Positions 42,129-52,100 of a stretch of 55,780 nucleotides of DNA are shown in pieces. The stretch lies in the NCBI GenBank assembly GCA_903895845.1, contig CAITVK010000067.1:1-55780 (forward strand). The letters run 5' to 3'. The position numbers and the translations under genes are program-made. The notes beneath the pieces were generated by a model, which did no database searches, was not told the DNA's origin, and saw only the letters and a program-made list of their open reading frames with translations. Positions within the stretch are counted from its first letter, which is position 1, and each line of letters opens with the position of its first letter. The DNA is from an uncultured Chitinophagaceae bacterium. Lineage in GTDB: Bacteria > Bacteroidota > Bacteroidia > Chitinophagales > Chitinophagaceae.

Positions 42129-44540
42129 CTATTTAATAGTGTAATGAACGCCTAATTTCCAGTTAACAGGATTGCCTTGCATCACCATAAAATCGGAAGC
42201 ATACCAACCGGGTATGTAGATTGTATTGGTGAGATTGTAACCATTCAAAGAAAAATCGAAACGCTTGTAATTGTAATTTACCCCTGCATCCAATATAAAG
42301 TAAGACGGCATCAGGAATTTGGGCGCATACAGCGTAGAACCTAGCCTTTTGCTCACGTATTTACCACCAAAAATTACACTTAATCCTTTGAGAGATGATT
42401 GGTTTGGAACGCTATACTTTACCCAAAGGTTGGCAATGCTATGAGGCGAATTGTCGTAACGGTCACCTTTGTTTCCCAATGGACTATTGAGCGCAAAAAC
42501 TTCATTGTTGTAGGCATAAGAACCTTGAATAGAGAACTGATTGATGTTGCCTTGCAAGGTTAATTCTGCGCCTCTACTTGAAAGCCCGGGAATAGCAACC
42601 TCGTGGTTTGGATTGGTAGGGGTGGGTAGGGTAGCCAGTTGATTTTTCCAATAAATATTATATATGGCAACCGTAGAAAGCAGCTTTCCATTGAACCAGA
42701 TTCCTTTATAACCAATCTCTTCTTGCTGCCCAATTTGTGGTGGAAATGGTCCACCATTATTGCGGCTATTGTCATATTGTGGTGAATAAGATTGGCAATA
42801 GCTTGCATAAACCGATTGATTTTTATTGAAACTGTACACAAAACCACCCCTTGGAATAAAAGCTCGAGCCGTTGAACTATCATTGGATTGGGTGTAATTA
42901 TCCGAACCATTAGGTTTTGAAACCCAATCAAAAGTTTCATATCTACCAGCCAACAACACCTTAATATGATTGCCTATCGAAATTAAATCCTGTACATAAG
43001 GGGCTATTTGAATCGTTTGATTTTTATTGTCCTGAATATATTCAGCCGCACTCTCTGGGAAATTGGCAGAAGAGTAAACATCATTACTAAAGTTAGGATT
43101 TGAGAAACTTATTGCAGGGGCTGCCCACTGACCATAAAAATCCTTGCCACCATAAATTTGATAATCGAGTCCTGAAACCACTGTATTCTTGGCTTTGCCA
43201 ATCAAAAAACTCTCGGTTGTGTAGAGGCTATTGATGAAATTGAAGCTATTGTCATTCCAAGCGGTGAGTTGCCTTCCTGTGACTGAATCGGGGTAAGAAG
43301 TGAAGAAATTGGTGCCTGAAAAGAAGTTTCCACCAAAGTTCACTTCATTCAATTTAGAACTAGTATATCTAGAGGTAAACGTCAATTTAAAATCTTTATT
43401 GAACTCGTGATTTAAGGCTAGACTGACACTGTTTTCATGCGTAACCGCAAAATCGGCTGGACTATAAAAGGCGGTTGTATTGAGTAAATGTTTCCAGTCG
43501 TAGGTACTATCGGGTTTCATTAAAATGGCACTACCCCAAAATTCAAATTCCCTTGCGTGATAATCTTTATGTACATAATCGAGCGTAAGACTCGTTTTGT
43601 CGTTGAACTTATAGCTAAGCGAAGGGGCTATAACGATGTTATTGGTATATTGATATTGGAAATAGCTATTCTGATTATTGCCACCAATATTCAACCGATA
43701 GGTAAGTTTCTTATCCTTTGTTATTGCGCCACCCAAATCAACAGAGGCATCAATCAAACCCCAAGAACCTGTAGTGATGTTGAAAGCATAATAGGGATGG
43801 TCGACAGGCTTTTTGGTGACCATATTAATAACACCACCTGGCGTACCCACACTATACAATGCAGCAGCAGGACCACCAATATTTTCTACACTTTCAATGT
43901 TGTACAGAAAAGGGGTTTCTTGCCAATAGTGCATATTGCCCAATGTTCCATCAGTAGTCAAAAAGTTGTTGCTACCCGTAGATTCAATGCTAGAAAACCC
44001 ACGCATAGTAAAAGAAGAATAATTATTGTTGTTGATAACGCCCACCATATTCTTGGTAAGGTCATTCAGGTTTTGAGCGGCTTGGTCTTTAATTAATTGT
44101 TGGGAAATTACCTGAATAGATTGAGGTGTTTCTACTAAAGCGAGTGGCATCCTCAAACCAGAGTTAGCCTCTTTTATTAAATACTTCTTTTGCAGATTAG
44201 CCTGAACAGTCACTGGCTCTAGTGTTTGGGTAGATTCGTTCAACTGTAAATTAAGAGGGGCATTTTGTTTTGCCGTAACAGTCACGTTTTCTTTATACCC
44301 CTTGTAACTAACGCCTTTAACCTTTAGCGTGTATGTTCCCGTTGGAATGTTCTTGAAGATAAAGAAACCGTCCTCATCTGTTGAGGTAGCAAACTGATTG
44401 TCGTTGAGTGTTACTGTTAACCCAGCCAACGGTTCGTGTTTGCTGTTTTGTAGCGTTCCTTGAATTGTGCCCTTGCTGTTTTGGGCAAATGATGTTGCTA
44501 AAAGGCAAAGGGAGAGTATTATAAAAAGTAGTCTTTTCAT
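42129..44540 (-). CDS. TonB-dependent siderophore-type receptor
   Basis: The 803-residue protein has a signal peptide, then a carboxypeptidase-like regulatory domain (GTIQGTLQNSKHEPLAGLTV), then a plug domain (about 125-240) with ALVETPQSIQVISQQLIKDQ, LNDLTKNMVGV, FTMRGFSS and GTPGGVINMVTKKP. A 22-strand-type barrel follows (GSWGLIDASVDLGG onwards) and ends in NPVNWKLGVHYTIK. The plug sequence is of the FhuE/FecA ferric-siderophore class, though copper-linked receptors share it. It starts one base after a small membrane gene and is followed by PepSY, YHS and SCO genes, which points to iron or copper uptake. Confidence 0.93.
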   Translation of the reverse strand: MKRLLFIILSLCLLATSFAQNSKGTIQGTLQNSKHEPLAGLTVTLNDNQFATSTDEDGFFIFKNIPTGTYTLKVKGVSYKGYKENVTVTAKQNAPLNLQLNESTQTLEPVTVQANLQKKYLIKEANSGLRMPLALVETPQSIQVISQQLIKDQAAQNLNDLTKNMVGVINNNNYSSFTMRGFSSIESTGSNNFLTTDGTLGNMHYWQETPFLYNIESVENIGGPAAALYSVGTPGGVINMVTKKPVDHPYYAFNITTGSWGLIDASVDLGGAITKDKKLTYRLNIGGNNQNSYFQYQYTNNIVIAPSLSYKFNDKTSLTLDYVHKDYHAREFEFWGSAILMKPDSTYDWKHLLNTTAFYSPADFAVTHENSVSLALNHEFNKDFKLTFTSRYTSSKLNEVNFGGNFFSGTNFFTSYPDSVTGRQLTAWNDNSFNFINSLYTTESFLIGKAKNTVVSGLDYQIYGGKDFYGQWAAPAISFSNPNFSNDVYSSANFPESAAEYIQDNKNQTIQIAPYVQDLISIGNHIKVLLAGRYETFDWVSKPNGSDNYTQSNDSSTARAFIPRGGFVYSFNKNQSVYASYCQSYSPQYDNSRNNGGPFPPQIGQQEEIGYKGIWFNGKLLSTVAIYNIYWKNQLATLPTPTNPNHEVAIPGLSSRGAELTLQGNINQFSIQGSYAYNNEVFALNSPLGNKGDRYDNSPHSIANLWVKYSVPNQSSLKGLSVIFGGKYVSKRLGSTLYAPKFLMPSYFILDAGVNYNYKRFDFSLNGYNLTNTIYIPGWYASDFMVMQGNPVNWKLGVHYTIK

Positions 44541-44541
44541 T

Positions 44542-44841
44542 CTAGTTGTTTTCTTCGTTTATAAATTTGAATAATTTAATTTCTGTACTTTTCTCGTGGT
44601 ATTTAATGACCATCATACGGTAAAACATCTTTAATGTTAATCCCAATACTATTGATGCCAATAGGAAAACTGTATAAATCAATCCTGTTTCAGATACAGC
44701 CCAATGCCCTATTGATTGCCCATAAGTTTTAATAACCCAAAGGATAAGTAATATTGAACCCACTGAGGAAAGTTCTTTTAGTATCTGGTAATAACGCCAG
44801 CGTTTCAGCCCTTGGCTGATTAATTTTATTAATAATTTCAT
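44542..44841 (-). CDS. Small two-helix membrane protein
   Basis: I chose ATG 44841 (99 residues). The upstream 25 residues of the longer frame read as spacer. MKLLIKLISQGLKRWRYYQI is followed by two membrane helices (VGSILLILWVIKTYG and GLIYTVFLLASIVLGLTL) and a basic, charged tail ending in NEENN. It ends one base before the siderophore-type receptor gene and begins 171 bases after the Cys-rich gene. The coupling suggests a role with the receptor. No family was recognised. Confidence 0.7.
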   Translation of the reverse strand: MKLLIKLISQGLKRWRYYQILKELSSVGSILLILWVIKTYGQSIGHWAVSETGLIYTVFLLASIVLGLTLKMFYRMMVIKYHEKSTEIKLFKFINEENN

Positions 44842-45012
44842 TGTAAAAATTAGTTGATTAGTAAATGAAAGTGCATTCGGACAAGCCAGATTGCTTAATG
44901 CAATATAAAAGCACAAGACACACTAGGGTGGCATAAAGTCGCTTATCTAACCGCTCATGAAATGCAGTAGATAATGTAACTTTAGTTCCTTTCAATAAAA
45001 ATGTAAGAAGTA

Positions 45013-45387
45013 TTAAGCCCCGGGTGGATGGAAGATAGAATAGGATTTGTCAATGGCTTTACCATCAGAAGAATTGATATAAGTATTGGATTGTTCTATT
45101 GTAACTGGCGTAGAAATATTTAAAAAGAATGACTTAGAGGAAAGAACCTCAGACTCTTTGCTTGATTTGCGTTCATTGCTTTGCTTGTCTTCGTTGGTAT
45201 CTTTATTTAGTCTTTTGCTTAATTGACACTTACCGTGGCAACAGCATTTGGGTTTGTTTCTGTTTTCACAAAGGTTTTTGGCTATGTAGTCTTGATTTGC
45301 ATAGAAAGTACAAACAATAACAGCCTTACTAAACATCTGTGCCGTAAAGGCAAGCAGGAATAGTAGTGCAATTAGTTGTTTAAACAT
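45013..45387 (-). CDS. Cys-rich small exported protein, paralogue of 39571-39945
   Basis: The 124-residue protein has an N-terminal hydrophobic segment (LIALLFLLAFTAQMFSKAVI), then CTFYANQDYIAKNLCENR and KPKCCCHGKCQLSKRLN, a Glu/Lys/Ser-rich linker and FHPPGA at the end. It carries extra cysteines (CCCHGKC) compared with its paralogue, which favours metal binding. It is the first gene of the metal-handling run. TATATTTG lies only 4 bases upstream of the ATG on the minus strand (45392-45399), so either the mRNA is nearly leaderless or this box is not the promoter. Confidence 0.78.
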   Translation of the reverse strand: MFKQLIALLFLLAFTAQMFSKAVIVCTFYANQDYIAKNLCENRNKPKCCCHGKCQLSKRLNKDTNEDKQSNERKSSKESEVLSSKSFFLNISTPVTIEQSNTYINSSDGKAIDKSYSIFHPPGA

Positions 45388-45827
45388 TTTGCAAATATAA
45401 TAAGATAAATATCATTGCTGCTTTAATGGGAAACATCTACTACCTCGTTTATCACTATCTCAACCTTGGGTGTGTCGGTATAAATAACATACGAATTGAT
45501 TCCAAGATAAAACAGTCTGAATTTATGAATTATCATATAACATTTTCTGGAATCGATCACATCTCTTAAACGCTTATAATCGTAATCACAACTATGGGAA
45601 ATTAGTTGAACCCATATGCAGTAGAGGTAACATGAAGACTGTAATGATTATTCTTCTAAAACTTGGAGACTAAAACTATTAATATATTGAATACCGTTTT
45701 TTTAACTTAGGTAGACTGATAAGGTTTAAATAACTTGAGCTTGGTTAAAGACTTTTAAGAAAAAAAGAATAGGGTGCGAAATGTTGGTGACAGTTAACTA
45801 TTTTCGTGACTTAAAGAAATTCTAACG
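45388..45827. other. Divergent spacer upstream of the metal run and the fusion gene
   Basis: 440 bases of AT-rich sequence. Apart from the TATATTTG box at 45392-45399 (minus) and a near-match TATTTTCG at about 45798-45805 (plus), nothing is recognisable. No ORF or RNA gene is seen. Confidence 0.45.
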
Positions 45828-46979
45828 ATGAACAGTTTAAAAAAAGTAATGGTAACGGGTTGCTTCGATTTAATGCATAGTGGTCATGTGGCATTTTTGA
45901 ATGAGGCTAGGAAATTGGGTGAAGTTTATGCTTGCATTGGTAATGACGAAAACGTGTTTCAACTGAAAGGTCGTTATCCTGTAAATCATCAGTATGAAAG
46001 AAAATATATGCTGGAAAATTTGCAGGCGGTATCGCATTGCAGAATCAACAATGGCTATGGTATCATTGATTTTCTGGAAGAATTGAATGAAATAAAGCCT
46101 GATATCTTTTTGGTTAATGAAGATGGATCGACTCCTGAGAAAGCTAAGATTTGTGCAGACAGGGGGATTGAATATAAGGTTTTTCATAGGGTTCCTCACG
46201 GCGATTTGCCTGTACGCTCGACCACAAGCCTGAGAACAGAGTGCCTGATTCCCTTTAGGATAGATCTGGCGGGCGGATGGCTAGACCAGCCCTTTGTTTC
46301 TAAGTTTTATCCTGGTCCGGTTCTAACCGTATCAATTGAGCCAACTATTGAGTTCAATAATAGAAGCGGCATGTCTAGCAGTACGCGTAATAAGGCTATA
46401 GAGTTGTGGCGTACAGAAATTCCTTCAGGAGACAAGGAAAAACTTGCTAAGGTTTTGTTTACCTACGAAAATCCTCCAGGCACAAAAGTTATTGCTGGCT
46501 CTCAAGACGCATTGGGCATTGTATTACCATGCCTAAACAAACTGAATTACAGTGGTGACTATTGGCCTGAAAAGATAGAATCGATATATGATGAAGATAT
46601 TATCAATTGGATTGAACATCATTTGTTTTTGGTAACGCTGGGACCAAGACATTCCTCCTACTCTGTATTGGACAACACAAATATTACTGAAGCAGGTGCC
46701 AAAGCATTGGCAGTTGCTGCTGAAGATTGTTGGAGTGCCGTTCTAGCAAAGGATGTTGAGGCATTTGGCAAAGCATTCACTGCTTCTTTTGATGCACAAA
46801 TAAGTATGTTTCCTCACATGGTAAACGAGGATATATTGGCACAGATTGATGTTTATAAAAACAAAGTAGCCGGTTGGAAACTAAGTGGTGCAGGCGGCGG
46901 TGGATACTTGATATTTGTAAGCGATAAGCCATTGGAAAACGCCATCCAAATTAAGATTAGACGGAGAGATACAAACTAA
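45828..46979 (+). CDS. Fusion of a cytidylyltransferase-like domain and a GHMP-kinase-like domain
   Basis: The 383-residue protein joins two domains. Residues 1-135 form a nucleotidyltransferase of the HxGH class (MVTGCFDLMHSGHV with His17 and His20, later VRSTTSLR). From about 143 comes a GHMP-kinase-like domain: PFRIDLAGGWLDQP (substrate motif), GSQDALGIVLPCLNKLNYSG, and the C-terminal KLSGAGGGGYLIFV (motif 3). The usual PxGxGLGSSAA phosphate loop is replaced by AGSQDALGIVLP, so kinase activity needs testing. The pair would phosphorylate and then nucleotide-activate a sugar or related alcohol, as in HldE-like or heptose/fucose pathways. It is a single gene with a terminator behind it. Confidence 0.85.
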   Translation: MNSLKKVMVTGCFDLMHSGHVAFLNEARKLGEVYACIGNDENVFQLKGRYPVNHQYERKYMLENLQAVSHCRINNGYGIIDFLEELNEIKPDIFLVNEDGSTPEKAKICADRGIEYKVFHRVPHGDLPVRSTTSLRTECLIPFRIDLAGGWLDQPFVSKFYPGPVLTVSIEPTIEFNNRSGMSSSTRNKAIELWRTEIPSGDKEKLAKVLFTYENPPGTKVIAGSQDALGIVLPCLNKLNYSGDYWPEKIESIYDEDIINWIEHHLFLVTLGPRHSSYSVLDNTNITEAGAKALAVAAEDCWSAVLAKDVEAFGKAFTASFDAQISMFPHMVNEDILAQIDVYKNKVAGWKLSGAGGGGYLIFVSDKPLENAIQIKIRRRDTN

Positions 46980-47034
46980 TAAACTATGATTAATGTTTAG
47001 CAATTAGTTTTACCGATAATTATTCTCTGATTAG

Positions 47035-47077
47035 GCAAGGAAGGGCATTAATAGAAATATTGATTTACCTTCCTTGC
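47035..47077 (+). terminator. Terminator of the fusion gene
   Basis: GCAAGGAAGG pairs with CCTTCCTTGC across a 23-base loop and is followed by TTTCTTTTT. It lies 56 bases beyond the stop. Confidence 0.8.
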
Positions 47078-47141
47078 TTTCTTTTTGGATAGCAGGTATT
47101 TTTATTTTATTTTTATTCTGAATTATAGCTAACCTTTATTG

Positions 47142-48398
47142 ATGAAGCTGTTACGTCATATACCATTCTTGCGCGCTGTACTACTTCATAGCATTACCGC
47201 CTTTGGCGGACCCGCACATTATGGCGTGATGTTGAAGACCTTTGCCAACGAAAGACACGACATCACAGAAGTTGAGCTGATGGACTTTGTAAGCTTCTGC
47301 AATATGCTACCTGGTGCATCTTCCACTCAAGTTTTAACGCTTATCGGATATAAAAGAGGGGGTATTCCCCTTGCAATTCTCACCTTAGCTATTTGGGTAA
47401 TGCCCGCCTGCATACTAATGAGCGGCCTTTCATTTTTACTTGATTACTTCGACGATAGAGATATTACTGTAAAAATATTTCATTTTTTACAGCCAATGGC
47501 AGTAGGATTCATTGCTTTTACAGCATTCAGGGTTTACAAAATAGCCATATATAATACCATTACCAGAGTAATCTTAGGGTTTGCGATAGTACTTACATTT
47601 GTCTTTTTTAAGACTCCCTGGATATTTCCTGCACTAATAATTGCGGCAGGAATTGTTACCAACTTCAGCAGCAAACGTATTCCACAAAAGGGAGTTCCCT
47701 CCAAGCAAATAAAGTGGGGCAATATGCTCATTTTCCTAGCACTATTTGGCTTAGCGGGTTATCTGTCGGAAACTGCTACAAGAAATAAGTGGAAAAATCA
47801 TAAGGCATATAATGTATTTGAAAGTAGTTATCGTTTTGGAAGCCTAGTATTTGGAGGCGGTGATGTATTGATACCAATGATGTATGAACAGTATGTAGTG
47901 CGCCCTTCCACTCCACATATCATTGCAGCACACAGGGATGTTTTGAAAATGAATAAGACTGATTTTCTGACTGGTTCTGGGATTGTAAGAGCTATACCGG
48001 GGCCGATATTTGCAATAGGATCTTTTACAGGAGGAATGACTCTACGAGAAGACAATAGAGTTTCAACGCAGTTACTAGGCTGTATATTGGGTGGTTTGGG
48101 AATTTTTTTACCTAGTCTTCTGTTAGTATTATTTTTCTTTCCTGTATGGCATAATCTAAAGAAATATGCTGTCATTTATCGTTCACTCGAGGGGATCAAT
48201 GCAGTAGTAGTTGGATTGATGGCAGGAGCGACCTTATACTTAACAAATGACATCTTGAATATAAACCAAAAATCAAATAATTTTTTAGTAGCCGCAGATG
48301 CAGGAATTATATTAGCTACATTTTTGACCTTACAATTTTCTAAGATACCCCCTCCCGTGATTGTATTGGCCTGTATAGCATTGGGTTGGCTGATATAG
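47142..48398 (+). CDS. chrA: Chromate-transporter family membrane protein
   Basis: The 418-residue protein starts at ATG 47142; a TTG one codon upstream is less likely. It has two homologous chromate-transport halves with about ten helices. The first half has [14 protein letters not shown] and [17 protein letters not shown]; the second has [20 protein letters not shown] and [18 protein letters not shown]. ChrA proteins export chromate, often with sulfate-like specificity. Many chromosomal homologues have unknown natural substrates. No chrR or chrB gene is adjacent. Confidence 0.88.
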   Translation: MKLLRHIPFLRAVLLHSITAFGGPAHYGVMLKTFANERHDITEVELMDFVSFCNMLPGASSTQVLTLIGYKRGGIPLAILTLAIWVMPACILMSGLSFLLDYFDDRDITVKIFHFLQPMAVGFIAFTAFRVYKIAIYNTITRVILGFAIVLTFVFFKTPWIFPALIIAAGIVTNFSSKRIPQKGVPSKQIKWGNMLIFLALFGLAGYLSETATRNKWKNHKAYNVFESSYRFGSLVFGGGDVLIPMMYEQYVVRPSTPHIIAAHRDVLKMNKTDFLTGSGIVRAIPGPIFAIGSFTGGMTLREDNRVSTQLLGCILGGLGIFLPSLLLVLFFFPVWHNLKKYAVIYRSLEGINAVVVGLMAGATLYLTNDILNINQKSNNFLVAADAGIILATFLTLQFSKIPPPVIVLACIALGWLI

Positions 48399-48463
48399 CT
48401 AAAAGTTAAGTCGCTGCTAAAAAGTAACAAAAAAATAATCTTAGATATTACCTTTGCTGTCTT

Positions 48464-48700
48464 ATGCTTACAGACTTATTTTGGTGCTTGGTCATCTATT
48501 TGTTATATCGCTTCGTTTTTGAGTTGGTAATACCCATTACAAAAACAGTAAGCAAAATGAAAACAACCGTTTCGCAGATGCAAGAGCAGCAACAACAATT
48601 CAACCAAACACAACAGGCAAAGCAAACTACCCAAGCTACTAAGCCAAGTACAACAAGCATCAATGATGAATATATAGACTTTGAAGAAGTGAAGGACTAA
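48464..48700 (+). CDS. DUF4834-like small membrane protein
   Basis: The 78-residue protein has an N-terminal membrane helix (LFWCLVIYLLYRFVFELVIP), a Gln-rich coiled-coil-like middle (MQEQQQQFNQTQQAKQ) and an acidic end (EYIDFEEVKD). This matches the DUF4834 pattern known from Bacteroidota. A TACCTTTG box at 48449-48456 lies 7 bases before the ATG, so the mRNA could be leaderless; the start could also be a downstream Met. It is a single gene. Confidence 0.7.
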   Translation: MLTDLFWCLVIYLLYRFVFELVIPITKTVSKMKTTVSQMQEQQQQFNQTQQAKQTTQATKPSTTSINDEYIDFEEVKD

Positions 48701-48734
48701 TAAATGCTTGCTACTTTTAATTCTCAGTACAAAA

Positions 48735-48770
48735 AAGGGCTGTTGACAACATTAAATTATCAACAGCCTT
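48735..48770. terminator. Bidirectional terminator between the DUF4834-like gene and the small sorting-signal gene
   Basis: AAGGGCTGTTGA pairs with TCAACAGCCTT with one bulged G. T tracts follow on both strands. Confidence 0.85.
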
Positions 48771-48803
48771 TTTACTAACCGCGAGGAACAATTTTACAGG
48801 TGG

Positions 48804-49082
48804 TTAAACGACTAGTGTTTCTTTCTTTTTAGAAAGTTTAACACCAGTATAAATAGCACCTATTGCAAACAAAACAGCAATTCCTCCGTCAATTGGAGCC
48901 TCCCCTCCTTGGACACCACCAGTAGTACCACTCCCACCACTTCCAACATCATTAACGTTGTTGGAGCCATCTCCATTACCAGCATCACCAGTTCCGGTTC
49001 CTAGTCCACCTGGGCCATCCTGTGCATTTGCAAATACTGAAACTGCCAATGCGAATCCAATTGTTAATAGTTTTTTTCTCAT
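48804..49082 (-). CDS. Small exported Gly-rich protein with PID-CTERM-like sorting signal
   Basis: The 92-residue protein has a signal peptide ending FANA, a Gly/Asn/Asp-rich low-complexity middle (DGPGGLGTGTGDAGNGDG) and a C-terminal tripartite signal. The last comprises APIDGG (residues 62-67), a hydrophobic helix (IAVLFAIGAIYTG) and a basic tail (KLSKKKET). This matches the PID-CTERM type of sorting tag in Bacteroidota as I recall it, comparable to LPXTG- or PEP-CTERM-like tags. It starts 37 bases after the stop of the giant MBG protein gene and probably shares its transcript. Confidence 0.7.
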   Translation of the reverse strand: MRKKLLTIGFALAVSVFANAQDGPGGLGTGTGDAGNGDGSNNVNDVGSGGSGTTGGVQGGEAPIDGGIAVLFAIGAIYTGVKLSKKKETLVV

Positions 49083-49119
49083 TTTTATTTTTTAGCTATT
49101 AGTTTATAATTTCAACTAT

Positions 49120-52100
49120 TTATTCTGCGACTATCATTATTGTTTGATGGCTTTGTCCCTCACCAGTTACTCTAACGGTATAGTTTCCAGCAGCCAAATG
49201 TTTGCCCATATTTATTGATAACACTTCGGCTGTACCATTATAAAATTCATTCGAGTAAACTTTAATTCCTAAGGCATCATACAAATCAACTTTATACTTA
49301 CCAGACTGAAGCCCGCTCAATTGAAGCGCAAATACATTTCCTCTTACAGGGTTTGGATATACTTTCACAAATGAACCAACTGTTTCTGTATTCAACTTAA
49401 CAACATTGCTATAGTTGATAGACCCTGCTGAACCAACTGCTTTAATACGATAATAGCTCACTGATGTGGTAATATTATTATCAGTGGCTGTATAAGAAGC
49501 TGTTAAAGTATTCTTAGCTGTTTCTTTTCCTATTGACGTAAATGTTTTGCCATCATCAGATTTTTCAACTTCGAAATATGCTTGTCCAATTTCACCTGCT
49601 GTATTCCATTTTACAGTAGCAATTTTATTGCTGATGCTGGCTGTGGCCACAATACTCTTTATAGGTAATGTATTGGCAATAAACCCAATAGAGAACCTGC
49701 TATTATAGCTAGCAGTATCTGAAGTAGTTGTAAAGTTGATAGTAGTAATGGTAGAATCTAGCATTGTCCGCTGATTCAGGAATGCATCATTCACGTATGC
49801 AGCAACACCGTTTCCATTAAAAATACTTGCATCAAGTTGAAGCTGGTATTTAGTTGATGCCTGCAAATTGTAAAGATGTAGCTGTAGTACATCTCCCACT
49901 TTTGGCAAACTTGTTCCTTCGATACTCAAGTTTTTACCACTGTTTAATATGCTTATGTTCTCACCAGCATTACTAAACTTATGACTGTTCCAGCTTCCAA
50001 GTTCATTGGTCAAATCGCTTCTGAATACAACTACTGCCCCATCTACACTACCACCATTCTTCAATAAATTTAAAGCTATCCTGTTCAAAGAAGTAGTTCC
50101 AAAAATTGAAGTCTCGGCAGCAGTCGAAGGCAAAACCTTGTCACTTTCTTGTATAGTTAATGTCGGTGCACTACCGCTTCCGTCATTTTGTACCCAGAAA
50201 GCCTGACCTGGTTGAATGTATTGATTAATTTTAGATGAAGTATTGCTAACTGTACCTAAAGAAGCATTATAGGTTACATAAATACTATTACCACTAGTAT
50301 TCACAAATGTCGGGTCGAGATACCAATAACTAGATGTGAGATGTGAACTTGTAACTGTATTCCAATTGATAGGACAAACGTAAGGGTTGCCTAAAAAACT
50401 GAATGCATTTGCTCCGCTACTTAGCCCGTAACTGGAATCACTGCTTCCATTAGCTGTTCCGCTTGTATTAAATGTTACAGAACCCGTGACCAAACTACCT
50501 GTTGCTCGTAAAATAACATCACTCCACATTGCTGTTGGTTGCGGAGTAGTAAACAAACTACCTGACCTATTACCTCTGATTAATAACCTATATCCTCTGT
50601 ATGGGTTTAAAGCAAGCCCTTTAGTACTAGCTGGATATGCCCAACCAGCTGAGCTGTAAGTTTGCATGCTTCCAGCACCCGTTACACTCACATCAAAACC
50701 GGTTGACGCATCTACACTATCCTTATAACCTGAAACTCCACTGATAAAGACTCCATAGCCATTAGTCTTAACGCCGCCTTCCTGCCAATTGGTAAACACG
50801 CTTCCTGCACCGGCAACTTCGGGGCAAAGGTCTCTGAAGGTTCTGAGTCCTTGGGCAACAAATCTTTCAACTGTTATATTCCCAGAAACAGTACCTCCAA
50901 CCACACCAACAACAGCTGTTTGAGTTTCTGAACTAGACTTCAATGTTAAGTTTCCACTTGTGGTAAATATTCCAGAAGTAGGAGTCAATACACCTACAAT
51001 ATTCAAAGCATTGGCTAAAGAGGTAGAACCAGTAATAGTTAAATTATTTAGCGTATTGTAACTTGGATCAAAGTAAAGTGTTCCTCCACCTACAGACAAA
51101 CTAGATGAGGTGCTACCCTTGATATACCCTGTACCTGAAATTGTACCTACGGTAAATGAATGTCCATTCAGAGACAATGTACCAACTAAGTTTAGACTAT
51201 TAACTGTTTCATTTGCTCCTAAAACAGGCTGATTAGATGGAGTAGATGGAATGGTGATATCGTCAGAACCACTTGGAACATTACCATCAGACCAGTTAGA
51301 CCCAGTACCAAAATCTGTATTGGTAGCCCCTGTCCAAATACCCCCTGTTCCCGTGACTGTAATGTTACCGGCAACAGCTGTGAAACTATAGTTACTAGCT
51401 GAAAGAGAGGTAACATCTGGTGTTATGATTATACCAGTCGAACCAGCAGGAGTAGTTGAAGTATAATTGGTAGTATAGCTAACTGAACCACTTATTACAG
51501 AAGCTGTTTCCCCGTTTACAAAACCAGTTGGTGTATATGAAGCTGATCCTGTTACATAGGTTATGGCGGTAGAATATGGTACACTTAATGCATTAGCTGT
51601 TATTGTTAGGACAGCCTTTCCAATTGTAAAAGCTGTAGCAGATGATGTCGCCGCACCATAATTACCACTTGCAGCAACACTTGCTGTTGCAGTGTATGTA
51701 CCTGCATTCGTAGGAGGGGTCGAACTTGGACCATAGCTAGTTGTGCCCGTACCAACATAACTCCAAGTGACTGTACCTCCTCCTGTATTGCCAGTGACGG
51801 TTGTCGGTCCCTGTGGAGTGCCATTGTAAGTGTAAGTCCCAACAGTGACTATTATCGTAGGTGTAGCAGCCAATATCGTAAACGCTGTCGCAGTTGATGT
51901 CGCCGCATAGTAGTTCCCACTTGCAGCAACACTTGCTGTAGCCGTGTATGTACCTGCATTCGTTGGAAGAACTGAACTTGTTGAATAAACTGTAGAACCT
52001 GTTCCAACATAGCTCCAAGTAACTGTACCACCGCCTGTATTGCCAGTGACCGTTGTCGGTCCCTGTGGAGTACCGTTGTATGTGTAAGTCCCAACAGTGA

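Noticed and set aside
51219-52094. Several frames within the giant MBG gene
   Set aside because: They are alternative frames of repetitive low-complexity coding sequence.
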